Source of the DNA: Acidisoma sp965199065
GTDB taxonomy: Bacteria > Pseudomonadota > Alphaproteobacteria > Acetobacterales > Acetobacteraceae
Assembly: GCF_965199065.1 (NCBI RefSeq)
Contig: NZ_CBDAQN010000003.1
Location: forward strand, 310,001 to 374,000
DNA: 64,000 nucleotides
Direction of reading: 5' to 3'
Below the pieces are notes generated by a model. It did not search any database, was not told the DNA's origin, and saw only the letters and a list, made by a program, of their open reading frames with translations. Position 1 is the first letter of the stretch. Each line of letters starts with the position of its first letter. The translations under genes were made by a program, and so were the position numbers. Positions 44,134 through 53,108 of the stretch are shown piece after piece.

Positions 44134-45009
44134 CTAACCCCTCAGGTCTTCGAAGCGGCCGATTGGAACGCCGCGAACCTCCACCGGCATCATGAAAAGG
44201 CCCCCGCCCAAGGGAAACTTCCGGCGCGCCTCTTCGTCCTTGGGTAGCGCGGACGTGATGAACAGCCGGTCGCCGGCGAAAGCTGGCATGGTCGCATTGG
44301 GCACCGGCATGGCGACCTTCTCGACGAGGCGTCCGTCGGGCGCGAAGCGGTTGATCACGCTCATGCCGGAGCCGGCGGACCAATAGAAGCCCTCAACATC
44401 CAGCGCGCCTCCATCCGGGCGGCCTTCCTCGTTCGAAACATCGGCGAAGCGGCGGCGGTTGGAGATGGCGCCGGTGGCCGGGTCGAAGTCCCAGCAGTCG
44501 ATCCAGGGTCCTCGCGTATCGGAGTGAAACATCGTGCGCCCGTCGGCGGTCCAGGCGAGGCCGTTGGCGTTCTTCAGCCCCTCGACCTTGACCTCCACCT
44601 CCCCCGCCGGCGTGACGCGATAGAGGTGGCCGCTTGGCGATCCATCCGATCCCTCGTTGATGGTGCCGACCCAGAAGCAGCCGTCGGGGCCGACCTTGCC
44701 GTCATTGAGCCGGTTCGTGTCCGCCTCCACAACTTGTGCGAAGGGCTCGAGCGTCTGCGTCACAGTGTCGAACATCATGAGCTTCTGCTTCTGACAGACG
44801 AGAATGCGCCCGGAGCGGCAGAGCGCGAAACTGCCGAGAACCTCCGGCAACTGCCAGGAGGTCTTCTCCTCCGTCGCGGGATGGAAGCGATGCAGGCGGC
44901 CGCCAGGGATGTCGCAGAAGTAAAGCGCTCCGGCCTGATCGTCCCAGGTCGGCGTTTCTCCGGTTCCACAGTGACAGTCCCAGACAAGTTGGGGGGATGC
45001 GCGGGTCAC
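44134..45009 (-). CDS. SMP-30/gluconolactonase family protein
   Basis: The protein starts with GTG at 45009 (AAGGAG 5 bases before it), giving 291 residues. It is a six-bladed propeller of the SMP-30/LRE family with GTGETPTWDD (metal Glu), TNRLNDGKVGPDG (Asn/Asp ligands) and ANGLAWTADG plus RPDGGALDVEG (further ligands). It would hydrolyse sugar lactones such as gluconolactone or aldonolactones. It lies 25 bases downstream of glnD on the same strand. Confidence 0.92.
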   Translation of the reverse strand: MTRASPQLVWDCHCGTGETPTWDDQAGALYFCDIPGGRLHRFHPATEEKTSWQLPEVLGSFALCRSGRILVCQKQKLMMFDTVTQTLEPFAQVVEADTNRLNDGKVGPDGCFWVGTINEGSDGSPSGHLYRVTPAGEVEVKVEGLKNANGLAWTADGRTMFHSDTRGPWIDCWDFDPATGAISNRRRFADVSNEEGRPDGGALDVEGFYWSAGSGMSVINRFAPDGRLVEKVAMPVPNATMPAFAGDRLFITSALPKDEEARRKFPLGGGLFMMPVEVRGVPIGRFEDLRG

Positions 45010-45034
45010 GGTCGCTCCTTCATGTCGGCGGCTA

Positions 45035-47827
45035 TCAGGCCGCGGTGACCTTCGCCCGGCCGCGTTCGGCATCCGGCTCGGGCGTCGTTTGGTCCCCGCC
45101 CGTCAGCGCCTGCAGAATGGCCTGACGCAGGTTCTCGAGCTTCCGCTCGTTCTGGATCTTCAGCCCGAAGACGTCCTTCACATAGAAGACGTCGATCGCC
45201 CGCACGCCGTAGGTGCTGACATGGGCGGAGGCGATCTGCATGCCCTGGTCGGTGATCGCCGCGGTCACGTCATGCAGAAGCCCCGGGCGATCGCGGCCAT
45301 TCACCTCGACCACCGTGTGCGTGTTGGATGCATGATTGTCGATGACGACGCGCGGCGGGACATGAATGGCCCGCATACGTTGTCCGAGCAACGCATCGGA
45401 CAGGCTGCGGATTTCGCTCGCCATCCTCAGGCGGCCCGACAAGGCCTGCTCGATGAGGACCGAAAGCCGCGCCAGGCGCTGCGGCGACGCAAAGATGCCC
45501 CCTGCCGCATCCTGAATCCAGAAGGTATCGAGCGCCATGCCGTTGGTCATCGTGTGGATGCGAGCATCGACAATCGAAGCGCCCGCGATCGCCAACGCGC
45601 CCGCGATACGGCTGAACAGCCCGGCGTGGTCGGCGGCGTACACCGTCACCTCGGTCACCGCCCGGTTGTGCAGCACCTCATGCTGCACGCTCAGCGGCGC
45701 ATTGGCGTGCCGCGCATCCCGAACCAGGCGGCCATGACGCTCATGCGTCGCCGGATCGAAGCTCAGCCAATAGGCCGGGTAGCCCAAATCGAGGAAGGCG
45801 TTGATATCCTCGGCGGTCCAGTCGCTGAGGCGCTCGGCCGCCGCTTCCTTCGCGCGCGCCACGCGCACGTCACGCTCCGTGGTGGCAAGCCCTCCAGCCA
45901 GCACCTCGGCGACGCGGGTGTAGAGTTCGCGCAGTAGCGTCGCCTTCCAGCCGTTCCAGACTTTCGGCGACACGGCTCGCATGTCGGCGACGGTCAGCAC
46001 CAGCAGCAGCTTCAGCCGCTCGGGCGACTGCACCGTATCGACGAGGTCGAGGATCGTCTTGGGGTCGTCGATGTCGCGCTTGAAGGCGGTCTGGCTGAGC
46101 AGCAGGTGATGCAGCACCAGCCAGGACACCATCTCGGTTTCCTCGGCGGAGAGGCCGAACAGCGGGCAGAGTGTTAGCGCAATCTCGGCGCCCAAAACCG
46201 AATGGTCGCCGCCGCGGCCCTTGGCGATGTCGTGCAAGAGAACGGCCGTGTAGAGGGCGCGGCGGGATTGCAGGTGATCGACGATGCTCGACGCGACCGG
46301 CGCCGCATCGGTGAGTTCGCCGCGCTCCAGCGACGACACGACGCGCAGCGCTTCGATTGTGTGCTCATCGACAGTGAAGACGTGATAGGTGTCGAACTGC
46401 ATCTGGCCGACAATGCGCGCCCAGTCCGGCACCAGCCGGCTGAGGATGCCCGTTTCGTTCATCAGGGACATCCAGCGCGCGCCGTCCGACCGGCCGGTTT
46501 CGCCATCCTTGCCGCAGAGCAGATCGAGGAACATCGCCATCGCCACCGGATCGCGGCGAAGGCTGATGGTGCTGCGCTCGTTACGGATCATCGAGCGCAG
46601 GGCGAGCGGATGGATCTTCAGGTGCCGGTCGCGCGCGAACTGCATGAGCCGCAACATGATCATCGGATGCTGAGCTGCCGCGTCGAGGTCAACGCAGATG
46701 AGCTGGCCGTCCGCGAGCGTGAGGCCAGCCTGACGCAGCGCCTCGTCTGTCGCCGCCACCACGGCGGGTGAGCCGCGCGCCACACGCACAAGCTCGGGCT
46801 CCAGAACGTGGCTGAGGCGGGCCACATCCCGCGCCGTCAGAAAATAGTGGCGCATGAACCGTTCGACGCCATCCTGCACCCCGTGGCGCGTGTATCCCAT
46901 ACGGGCGCCGACGATGGGCTGCAGATCGAAGGTCAGGCGCTCCTCCGGCCGCCCGGCGACATAGTGAAGATGGAACCGCACCGTCCAGAGAAAGTCGGAG
47001 GCGCGGTTGAAGTGACGGGCCTCCCGCAGCGTCAGCATCGGCCCGAACGGGCCTTCCTTGGTGAGCAGGTCGCGAATGTCGTCGGTATCGAAGACGTAGC
47101 TCGCGATCCAATGGAGGAAGTGCAGGTCGCGCAGCGCGCCTCTCCCCTCCTTGACGTTCGGCTCGACGAGGAACGGGCTGTCGCCATAGCGGCGGTGGCG
47201 CGCGCTGCGCTCGGCCTGCTTGACCCGGATGAAATCGGCAGCGCCCATTTCGGCGCACTGGGCCCGGTACCGGCAACGGAATTCCAGGAACATCGCCTCG
47301 TCGCCGACGAGGCAGCGGGCATCGAGCAACGTCGTTCGGATGGTCGCATCGGCGCGCGCCTCCGTCAGGCACTCCTCGATCGACCGCGTGGCATGACCAA
47401 CTTTCAGCCCCAGATCCCACAGGAAGTAGAGCATGAACTCGACCGCCGCGAGAGACTGAGGCGAAGGATCGGCCGCGGTCAGGAACAACAGGTCGATATC
47501 ACTGAAGGGCGCGAGGTAGCCGCGCCCATAGCCGCCGGTCGCGACAACTGCCATGCGGTCGGCCGCGACAGGCAAAACCGCCGCGCCGGTGTATTCGATG
47601 AGCGCCGCGATCACGCCATCCATATGAGAGGCGAGTGTGGCGGCAGCGGCCAGTCCCGACAGCTCGTCCCGCTCGAAGGCATGTTGCAGCTGGTGCTGCA
47701 TGCGGGCGAGGTGCCGCCGGAAGGCCGCAAGCACCGCATCGCGAGGCGGCGGCAGCGCGCCTTCTGCCGCTAGCTCCGCCAGGGCATCTGTCAAACTCGG
47801 GCTATCGGCGGTGTGCGACATTATCAC
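45035..47827 (-). CDS. glnD: Protein-PII uridylyltransferase/uridylyl-removing enzyme
   Basis: The 930-residue GlnD senses glutamine and uridylylates or deuridylylates PII. The N-terminal nucleotidyltransferase has VATGGYGRGYLAPFSDIDLL, the HD hydrolase domain has LLHDIAKGRGGDHS, and two ACT domains follow (HAGLFSRIAGALAIAGAS and DRPGLLHDVTAAITDQGM). The GTG at 47827 overlaps the mutS stop as GTGA; ATG at 47821 is the alternative. Neither has a strong ribosome-binding site, so reinitiation from mutS is likely. Confidence 0.97.
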   Translation of the reverse strand: MIMSHTADSPSLTDALAELAAEGALPPPRDAVLAAFRRHLARMQHQLQHAFERDELSGLAAAATLASHMDGVIAALIEYTGAAVLPVAADRMAVVATGGYGRGYLAPFSDIDLLFLTAADPSPQSLAAVEFMLYFLWDLGLKVGHATRSIEECLTEARADATIRTTLLDARCLVGDEAMFLEFRCRYRAQCAEMGAADFIRVKQAERSARHRRYGDSPFLVEPNVKEGRGALRDLHFLHWIASYVFDTDDIRDLLTKEGPFGPMLTLREARHFNRASDFLWTVRFHLHYVAGRPEERLTFDLQPIVGARMGYTRHGVQDGVERFMRHYFLTARDVARLSHVLEPELVRVARGSPAVVAATDEALRQAGLTLADGQLICVDLDAAAQHPMIMLRLMQFARDRHLKIHPLALRSMIRNERSTISLRRDPVAMAMFLDLLCGKDGETGRSDGARWMSLMNETGILSRLVPDWARIVGQMQFDTYHVFTVDEHTIEALRVVSSLERGELTDAAPVASSIVDHLQSRRALYTAVLLHDIAKGRGGDHSVLGAEIALTLCPLFGLSAEETEMVSWLVLHHLLLSQTAFKRDIDDPKTILDLVDTVQSPERLKLLLVLTVADMRAVSPKVWNGWKATLLRELYTRVAEVLAGGLATTERDVRVARAKEAAAERLSDWTAEDINAFLDLGYPAYWLSFDPATHERHGRLVRDARHANAPLSVQHEVLHNRAVTEVTVYAADHAGLFSRIAGALAIAGASIVDARIHTMTNGMALDTFWIQDAAGGIFASPQRLARLSVLIEQALSGRLRMASEIRSLSDALLGQRMRAIHVPPRVVIDNHASNTHTVVEVNGRDRPGLLHDVTAAITDQGMQIASAHVSTYGVRAIDVFYVKDVFGLKIQNERKLENLRQAILQALTGGDQTTPEPDAERGRAKVTAA

Positions 47828-50517
47828 GATGCTAAAGAATCCGCGGCGGGAGAGCCAGAAACCAATTCCTTCAAACGGTAGAGGCTCTCCAGCGCCTGGC
47901 GCGCGGTCAAACGCTCCGGGTCGATCTCCGCCAGAGCCTCGCGCAGAACATCGGGGGCCGGTGTCGCCGCCCTTTCTCCCGTTTCCGTATCAGCGTCATC
48001 ATGTTGCTTTTGCGCCGCCGCGAACAAGGGCAATTCGGCCGATACGGTGAGTGGCCCGGATTTTTCCAGCGTCGCCAGCAGATGAGCCGCCCGCTTCACC
48101 ACTGGCGCCGGCACCCCGGCCAGGGCGGCGACATGCACCCCCCAGCTTCGCCCGGCCGCGCCGTGTGTCACCTCGTGCAGGAAAATGACGCTGCCCTTCC
48201 AGTCCTTGATCCGCATCGTCGCGGGCTGCAACCTTGGCATGATGCCGGTTAACCGGGCTAGTTCATGAAAATGCGTGGCGAAGATCGCCCGGCAGCGGAT
48301 CGTGTTGTGCAAGGCCTCCAACACCGCCCAGGCGATGGCGAGCCCGTCCAGCGTCGCCGTGCCGCGGCCGATCTCATCCACCACCACCAGGCTGCGCGGA
48401 CCCCCCTGGTGCAGGATGGCCGCCGTCTCCGTCATCTCCACCATGAAGGTGCTGCGCCCGCGGGCGAGATCGTCCGCCGCGCCCACGCGCGAGAAAAGCC
48501 GGTCGACGATCCCGATGCTGGCCGAGGACGCCGGCACCGGGAGGCCCGCCTGCGCCATCAGCACGATCAGCGCGTTCTGCCGCAAGAAGGTGGACTTCCC
48601 GGCCATGTTGGGGCCGGTCAGCAGCATGAGGCGCTGAGGAGGCGACAGGTCGCAGTCGTTCGGCACGAAGACGGCCTTGCCCGAGAGCGCGGCCTCCACC
48701 ACCGGATGCCGCCCGCCGCTGATCTGCAACGCCTCGTCCTCGGTGATCAGCGGGCGACACCAGCCGGCGGCTTCGGCCAGCCGCGCCGCCCCCTGCAGGG
48801 CATCGACCCGCGCCAGGGCGGCCGCACAGGCCGAAATGGCCGCGCGCTCCGCCAGCGTCCGGGCGACGAGATGGTCGAATACCACCCGCTCCCGCGCGGC
48901 CGCCCGGTCCGCCGCCGCGGCGATCCGGCGATCGAGTTCGCTGAGTTCGGTGCTCGTGAAGCGTGCGCCCGCGGCCAGCCCCTGGCGCAGCACGAGCTCC
49001 GGCCGGTCCCGCAGCTTCTCGGCCGCAGCGGCGGGCACCTCGATGACGTAGCCGAGCTGGGCGTGATGCTTGATCTTGAGGCTCGCGACCCCGTAGCGCT
49101 CGGCATAGTCGAGCTGCACGCGGGCGAGGATCTGGCGCTGCTCGTCCCGGAGGCCGCGTTCCGCATCGAGTTCGGCGTCGAAGCCCGGCGCGATGGCGCG
49201 GCCATCCTCCAGCCGCACCGGCACCGGATCGGCAAGTGCGCCGGCCAGATAAGCCGCGAGATCCGGCAGAGCGCCCAGCGCCGTCCGCGCCTCCGCCAGC
49301 AGCGGCGGCAGCGCCTCCGGCAAGCGTTCGTCCTTCAGGCACTGGGCAATTTCATCGGCGATCTTCAGCCCGTCGGCGGTCGCCGCGAGGTCCCGCGGCG
49401 TTCCCTGCCCCAGGGCCAGACGCGCCAGCGCCCGGGCCAGATCGGGCGCCGCGCGCAGGCGCTCCCGCAGCCGCTCCGTGAGCGCACCCTGCAACAGCAG
49501 GAAGTCCCAGGCATCCTGCCGGGCGACGATCGCCGATTGGTCGGTAAGCGGCGCATGCAGCCACCCGGCGAGCAAGCGCACGCCCCCGGGGGTGACAGTG
49601 CGGCGGATGGCCGCCAGCAGCGTGTGGCGGCCGGTTTCGCCGGTACGCGTCTCGCTGATCTCCAGGCTGGCGCGGGTCGCGGCATCCATCGCCAGCACGC
49701 CGCGCGCGCCCTGCGGCTGCGGCCGGGAAAGGTGCGGCAGGCGGCCGGCCTGGGTGCGGCGCACGTAATCGAGCGCGAGGACCGCCGCCACCGCCTCCAC
49801 GTCCTCGAAACTGCCGAAGGCGTCGAGGCTCGCGACCGCGAATGCCTCGGCGAGCCGGTGCCGCGCCTCCTCGGGCCGCGGCGCCGTCGCCGGCGCATCG
49901 GCCGCCCGCCGCTCATCCCACGGGCCGACATGGATGGCGGCGTCGGCCACGATCTCAGCCGGGTCGAGCCGCCCGAGCAGCGCCGGCAGATCGGCCTTCG
50001 CCAGACAGGCGGTCTCGAACTGGCCGGTCGAGATGTCGAGCCAGGCGGCGCCCAGCATCGGCGGCGGCGACTGCCGCCCCCCGCCACGCGAGGTCGCAGC
50101 CTCAGCCAGCGCCAGCAGCAGGTTGGGGGCCGCCGCATCGAGCAGCGCCTCCTCGGTCAGCGTGCCCGGGGTGATGATGCGCACCACCTCGCGCTTGAGC
50201 GGGCCGCGGCCGGTACGCTTCTTGGGGTCCTCCATCTGCTCGGCGAGCGCCACGCGGAAGCCGCGCCGGATGAGACGCGCGAGATAGGCGTCGCGCGCAT
50301 GAACAGGCACGCCGCACATCGGGATGGGTGCGCCACCATGTTCGCCACGGGCGGTGAGCGCGATGTCGAGCGCCGCCGCCGCGGCCTCGGCATCGGCGAA
50401 AAACAGCTCGTAGAAGTCGCCCATCCGGAAGAAAAGCAAGGCGTTCGGGTGGTCCGCCTTCATGGCGAACCATTGGGACATGGAGGGCGACGCGCCGTCG
50501 GCACTTGGTGTCTGCAT
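47824..50517 (-). CDS. mutS: DNA mismatch repair protein MutS
   Basis: The 897-residue MutS has the mismatch-binding MGDFYELFF, a connector and clamp region, Walker A LLTGPNMAGKSTFLRQ, Walker B LVVVDEIGRGTATLDG and the C-terminal helix-turn-helix. Length and motifs are normal, with no sign of disruption. It is upstream of glnD and coupled by a GTGA overlap, which is a known alphaproteobacterial arrangement. Confidence 0.97.
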   Translation of the reverse strand: MQTPSADGASPSMSQWFAMKADHPNALLFFRMGDFYELFFADAEAAAAALDIALTARGEHGGAPIPMCGVPVHARDAYLARLIRRGFRVALAEQMEDPKKRTGRGPLKREVVRIITPGTLTEEALLDAAAPNLLLALAEAATSRGGGRQSPPPMLGAAWLDISTGQFETACLAKADLPALLGRLDPAEIVADAAIHVGPWDERRAADAPATAPRPEEARHRLAEAFAVASLDAFGSFEDVEAVAAVLALDYVRRTQAGRLPHLSRPQPQGARGVLAMDAATRASLEISETRTGETGRHTLLAAIRRTVTPGGVRLLAGWLHAPLTDQSAIVARQDAWDFLLLQGALTERLRERLRAAPDLARALARLALGQGTPRDLAATADGLKIADEIAQCLKDERLPEALPPLLAEARTALGALPDLAAYLAGALADPVPVRLEDGRAIAPGFDAELDAERGLRDEQRQILARVQLDYAERYGVASLKIKHHAQLGYVIEVPAAAAEKLRDRPELVLRQGLAAGARFTSTELSELDRRIAAAADRAAARERVVFDHLVARTLAERAAISACAAALARVDALQGAARLAEAAGWCRPLITEDEALQISGGRHPVVEAALSGKAVFVPNDCDLSPPQRLMLLTGPNMAGKSTFLRQNALIVLMAQAGLPVPASSASIGIVDRLFSRVGAADDLARGRSTFMVEMTETAAILHQGGPRSLVVVDEIGRGTATLDGLAIAWAVLEALHNTIRCRAIFATHFHELARLTGIMPRLQPATMRIKDWKGSVIFLHEVTHGAAGRSWGVHVAALAGVPAPVVKRAAHLLATLEKSGPLTVSAELPLFAAAQKQHDDADTETGERAATPAPDVLREALAEIDPERLTARQALESLYRLKELVSGSPAADSLAS

Positions 50518-50784
50518 CGCTATAGCGTAGCGGGCCGCGCCGCCTGCGCGAAGTGGGGCGCGCGAGGCGCGGGCGTGCGTTCCCGGGCGAGACGCCGCAA
50601 GCCTGCAATCAGGAGCTGACCCTACCCGCCGGCATGCCCTGGCGAGGGTTCCAAAATACAGTCTGCGCTAGAAACGATTTTGGTTAAACTCTCCCACGCT
50701 GGAAAGCTTGGCTTCGCAAAAGCCTGTTGATGGGCCTCGCTGATCCAAAAGTTGGTTACCTCGGGTCGCTTATGATCTTTGTTT

Positions 50785-50811
50785 GTATTAACCCCAGGTT
50801 ATGGTATTAAC
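50785..50811 (+). repeat. Direct repeat GTATTAAC, possible operator or promoter
   Basis: GTATTAAC occurs at 50785-50792 and 50804-50811, starts 19 bases apart, about two helical turns. TTGTAT (50783-50788) and TATTAA (50805-50810) could also be read as a -35/-10 pair with 16 bases between. It lies about 107 bases before the Hint gene start. Confidence 0.4.
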
Positions 50812-50902
50812 AGTTTGTGAGAAATGGATTGACTGCGGCCGGCAAATGCTCCGACCGATGTCCTGGCACAATCACCTCGTCTTCATAAGGCTAAACCAAT
50901 TC

Positions 50903-50910
50903 AGGAGGTG
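50903..50910 (+). promoter_or_regulatory. Very strong ribosome-binding site
   Basis: AGGAGGTG is a full match to the 16S anti-Shine-Dalgarno and lies 7 bases before the ATG at 50918, which fixes the start of the Hint protein and implies high translation. Confidence 0.85.
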
Positions 50911-50917
50911 ACGCACA

Positions 50918-52051
50918 ATGTGCGCGAGTTTCTGTGCCGGCACGCGGATTTCGACTGTACGCGGACGTGTGCGGGTCGAAAAACTGCGCCTGGGCGATGA
51001 AGCCCTCACTGTGTCAGGCGAAGCCTTGCCGATCCGCTGGATCGGCCAACGGATCTACGGGCGCGCCTTCGCGCGCATGAACCCCAACAGCATCCCGGTT
51101 GTGATCAAAGCAGGGGCCATCGATGACGGCGTTCCAGCCCGCGACCTCTGCATCTCGCCTCTGCACAACGTCTTCATCGATGGGGCACTGATACCTGTAG
51201 CGCTGCTCGTGAACGGAATCAGCATCCTGACGTGCCACGACATGGACCCGATCGCCTACTACCACATCGAGTTGCCGGTCCATGCGGTCGTGCTCGCCGA
51301 AGGCATGCCGACAGAAAGCTATGTCGACCGCGGCAACCGCGGCATGTTCCTCAGCGGCACCGGGCGTGCGCCGGACAGCTCGGAGCCGACCAAATCCTGG
51401 ACCTCCTGCGCCCCGGTCGTTCAGAGCGGCCCGTTGATCGAACGCATCCGTGCCCGCCTCGCCTGGCGCGCCGGAATGACGCCCGAGGGCATAATGGACC
51501 GTCCGCAGAGCGGCCCCCTGCTCGGCAAGCTGGAATGGGTCGACTGCACGGTCATCTCCGGCTGGGCCTGGCTGACGGATCACCCCAAGGTTCCCGTGGT
51601 GCTCGAAGTGCTCGACCGGGGCAAGGTGATCGCGGTCACGGTTGCCGACAGGTTTCGCAGTGACCTCCTCCGCGTAGGCATCGGCGACGGTCATCATGCC
51701 TTCAACGTCGAACTCCCCAGGGCGCTCGACCCGCAACTGGCGCATCACCTCGTCATTCGCCGCGCGGCCGATGGCCTGGCTTTGTCCGGTTGCCCCTTCG
51801 ATCTTCCGGCGCATCGTCCATCGAGCGCGCTCGCCAGCCTGGACCTCGCGGCGATGGTCGAACATGCCGATCTCGCAGAGAAGCGCTGGGTGCTCGACTG
51901 GCTTGAACAACAAGCGGTCAAGCTGCACGCCCTGCTGACCAGTTCGGCGGACGCGACCCCAGCCCCGTTATCCGCGGTTCAGACGCTCGCCGCAGGTACC
52001 GGCGAGAGGCCCCGCCGTCTGAAGCTTCCGAAGTCCGTGACGCTGGCCTGA
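50918..52051 (+). CDS. Hint-domain (Hint_2, intein/hedgehog-like) protein with GWAW module
   Basis: The 377-residue protein starts with a Hint domain almost at its first residue: MCASFCAGTRI with Cys6 as the likely splicing nucleophile, then a box-B-like ISPLHNVFIDG and a final ESYVDRGNRGMF. Almost no N-extein exists, so if autoprocessing occurs it can release only five residues. Residues about 203-293 form a beta-rich module with SGWAWLTDHPK, GIGDGHHAF and GCPFDL, similar to one in the GT2-GT4 enzyme. The very strong ribosome-binding site suggests high expression. Function is unknown; a surface or secreted role fits the family. Confidence 0.85.
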   Translation: MCASFCAGTRISTVRGRVRVEKLRLGDEALTVSGEALPIRWIGQRIYGRAFARMNPNSIPVVIKAGAIDDGVPARDLCISPLHNVFIDGALIPVALLVNGISILTCHDMDPIAYYHIELPVHAVVLAEGMPTESYVDRGNRGMFLSGTGRAPDSSEPTKSWTSCAPVVQSGPLIERIRARLAWRAGMTPEGIMDRPQSGPLLGKLEWVDCTVISGWAWLTDHPKVPVVLEVLDRGKVIAVTVADRFRSDLLRVGIGDGHHAFNVELPRALDPQLAHHLVIRRAADGLALSGCPFDLPAHRPSSALASLDLAAMVEHADLAEKRWVLDWLEQQAVKLHALLTSSADATPAPLSAVQTLAAGTGERPRRLKLPKSVTLA

Positions 52052-52199
52052 CGGCAAGCGCCAACCCGGGACGGTCCCGGCGGACGCTCATCCGCCTGCT
52101 CGGGTCGCTTCTGCGGTCGTCAGCCTGCTCCGGCTGGGCTATGGAGAGGCCACGGGCCACGGCGAACGCGCCGGGCCAGAGACCGGCAAGGGCCACCAC

Positions 52200-53108
52200 A
52201 TGGCGGGCGTTCCAACCTTCGCGACCGGACCGGGCTTTCTCGGGCGGCGCTTTTCCGGCATCGGGCCAAGCTTCACGGTGGCCGGCATTCCCCTCGACAT
52301 CGGCGTCACGAACCGTGCGGGCGCACGCTCCGGGCCCGCCGCGATCCGCCAGGCCAGCCGCATGCTCGTGGATGGCGACCATCCGCATTTCTGGACCGAC
52401 ATCGGCGGTATGGCGATCGCCGACATGGGCGAGTTCGAGATCGCGCTGGGCGACCTCCCCCGCAGCTTGGCGCTCATCGAGGAACAGGCGGCGCCGATCC
52501 CTCATCTCCTCGCCATGGGCGGCGAGCATGGCGTGACGCTGCCCCTGCTCCGCGCCCTCCGCAAGCACCTCGGAGAGCCGCTGGCGCTGGTCCACTTCGA
52601 CGCCCACGCCGACACCTGGGATGAAAGCTTCGGACAGGTCTATGGGCACGGCTCCGTCTTTTACCACGCCATCAACGAAGGCCTCGTGGACCCGCGGCGC
52701 ATGATCCAGATCGGCATTCGCTCGCCGATCCAGCGCGACGTCTGGGACTGGACGATCGATCAGGGCGTCACGATCATCAGCGCGCAGGAGGTGCATGAGA
52801 TCGGTGTCGCCCGCGTCGCCGCGCGCGTGCACACGGTGGTGGGGCACGAGACGCCCGCCTACCTGACCTATGACGTGGATTGCCTCGACCCTGCCTTCGC
52901 GCCCGGCACAGGAACGCCCGAGATCGGCGGCCTCGCCTCCTGGCAGACACAGGCCATCATCCGGCGCCTGACCAACATTTCCTTCGTCGGCATGGATGTG
53001 GTGGAGGTGCTGCCCGCGCACGACGTGAGCGAGATCACCGCCCTCGCCGCCGCGACGGTGATGTGGGACTACCTGGCACTCCTGGGCCGGCCGACCGCAT
53101 CCGACTGA
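52200..53108 (+). CDS. speB: Agmatinase-family ureohydrolase
   Basis: The 302-residue manganese ureohydrolase has GGEHGVTLPLL, HFDAHADTWDE and TYDVDCLDPAFAPGTGTPE, holding all metal ligands. It should cleave agmatine or another guanidino compound to urea. No arginine decarboxylase gene is nearby, so guanidinobutyrase or guanidinopropionase activity is possible. It is coupled to the P1-type hydrolase by a one-base overlap (TGATG). The gene symbol is given at family level. Confidence 0.85.
   Translation: MAGVPTFATGPGFLGRRFSGIGPSFTVAGIPLDIGVTNRAGARSGPAAIRQASRMLVDGDHPHFWTDIGGMAIADMGEFEIALGDLPRSLALIEEQAAPIPHLLAMGGEHGVTLPLLRALRKHLGEPLALVHFDAHADTWDESFGQVYGHGSVFYHAINEGLVDPRRMIQIGIRSPIQRDVWDWTIDQGVTIISAQEVHEIGVARVAARVHTVVGHETPAYLTYDVDCLDPAFAPGTGTPEIGGLASWQTQAIIRRLTNISFVGMDVVEVLPAHDVSEITALAAATVMWDYLALLGRPTASD

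Larger units (their letters stand above)
50518..50917. other. 400-base AT-rich intergenic control region
   Basis: This region lies between divergent mutS and the Hint-protein gene. From about 50640 it is distinctly AT-rich for this genome and contains the direct repeat GTATTAAC. It should hold both promoters. No RNA gene or tRNA is seen. Confidence 0.55.

Noticed and set aside
48265..50619. 784-codon plus-strand frame antisense to mutS
   Set aside because: A shadow of mutS with Arg/Gln/His-rich sequence and no recognisable fold.
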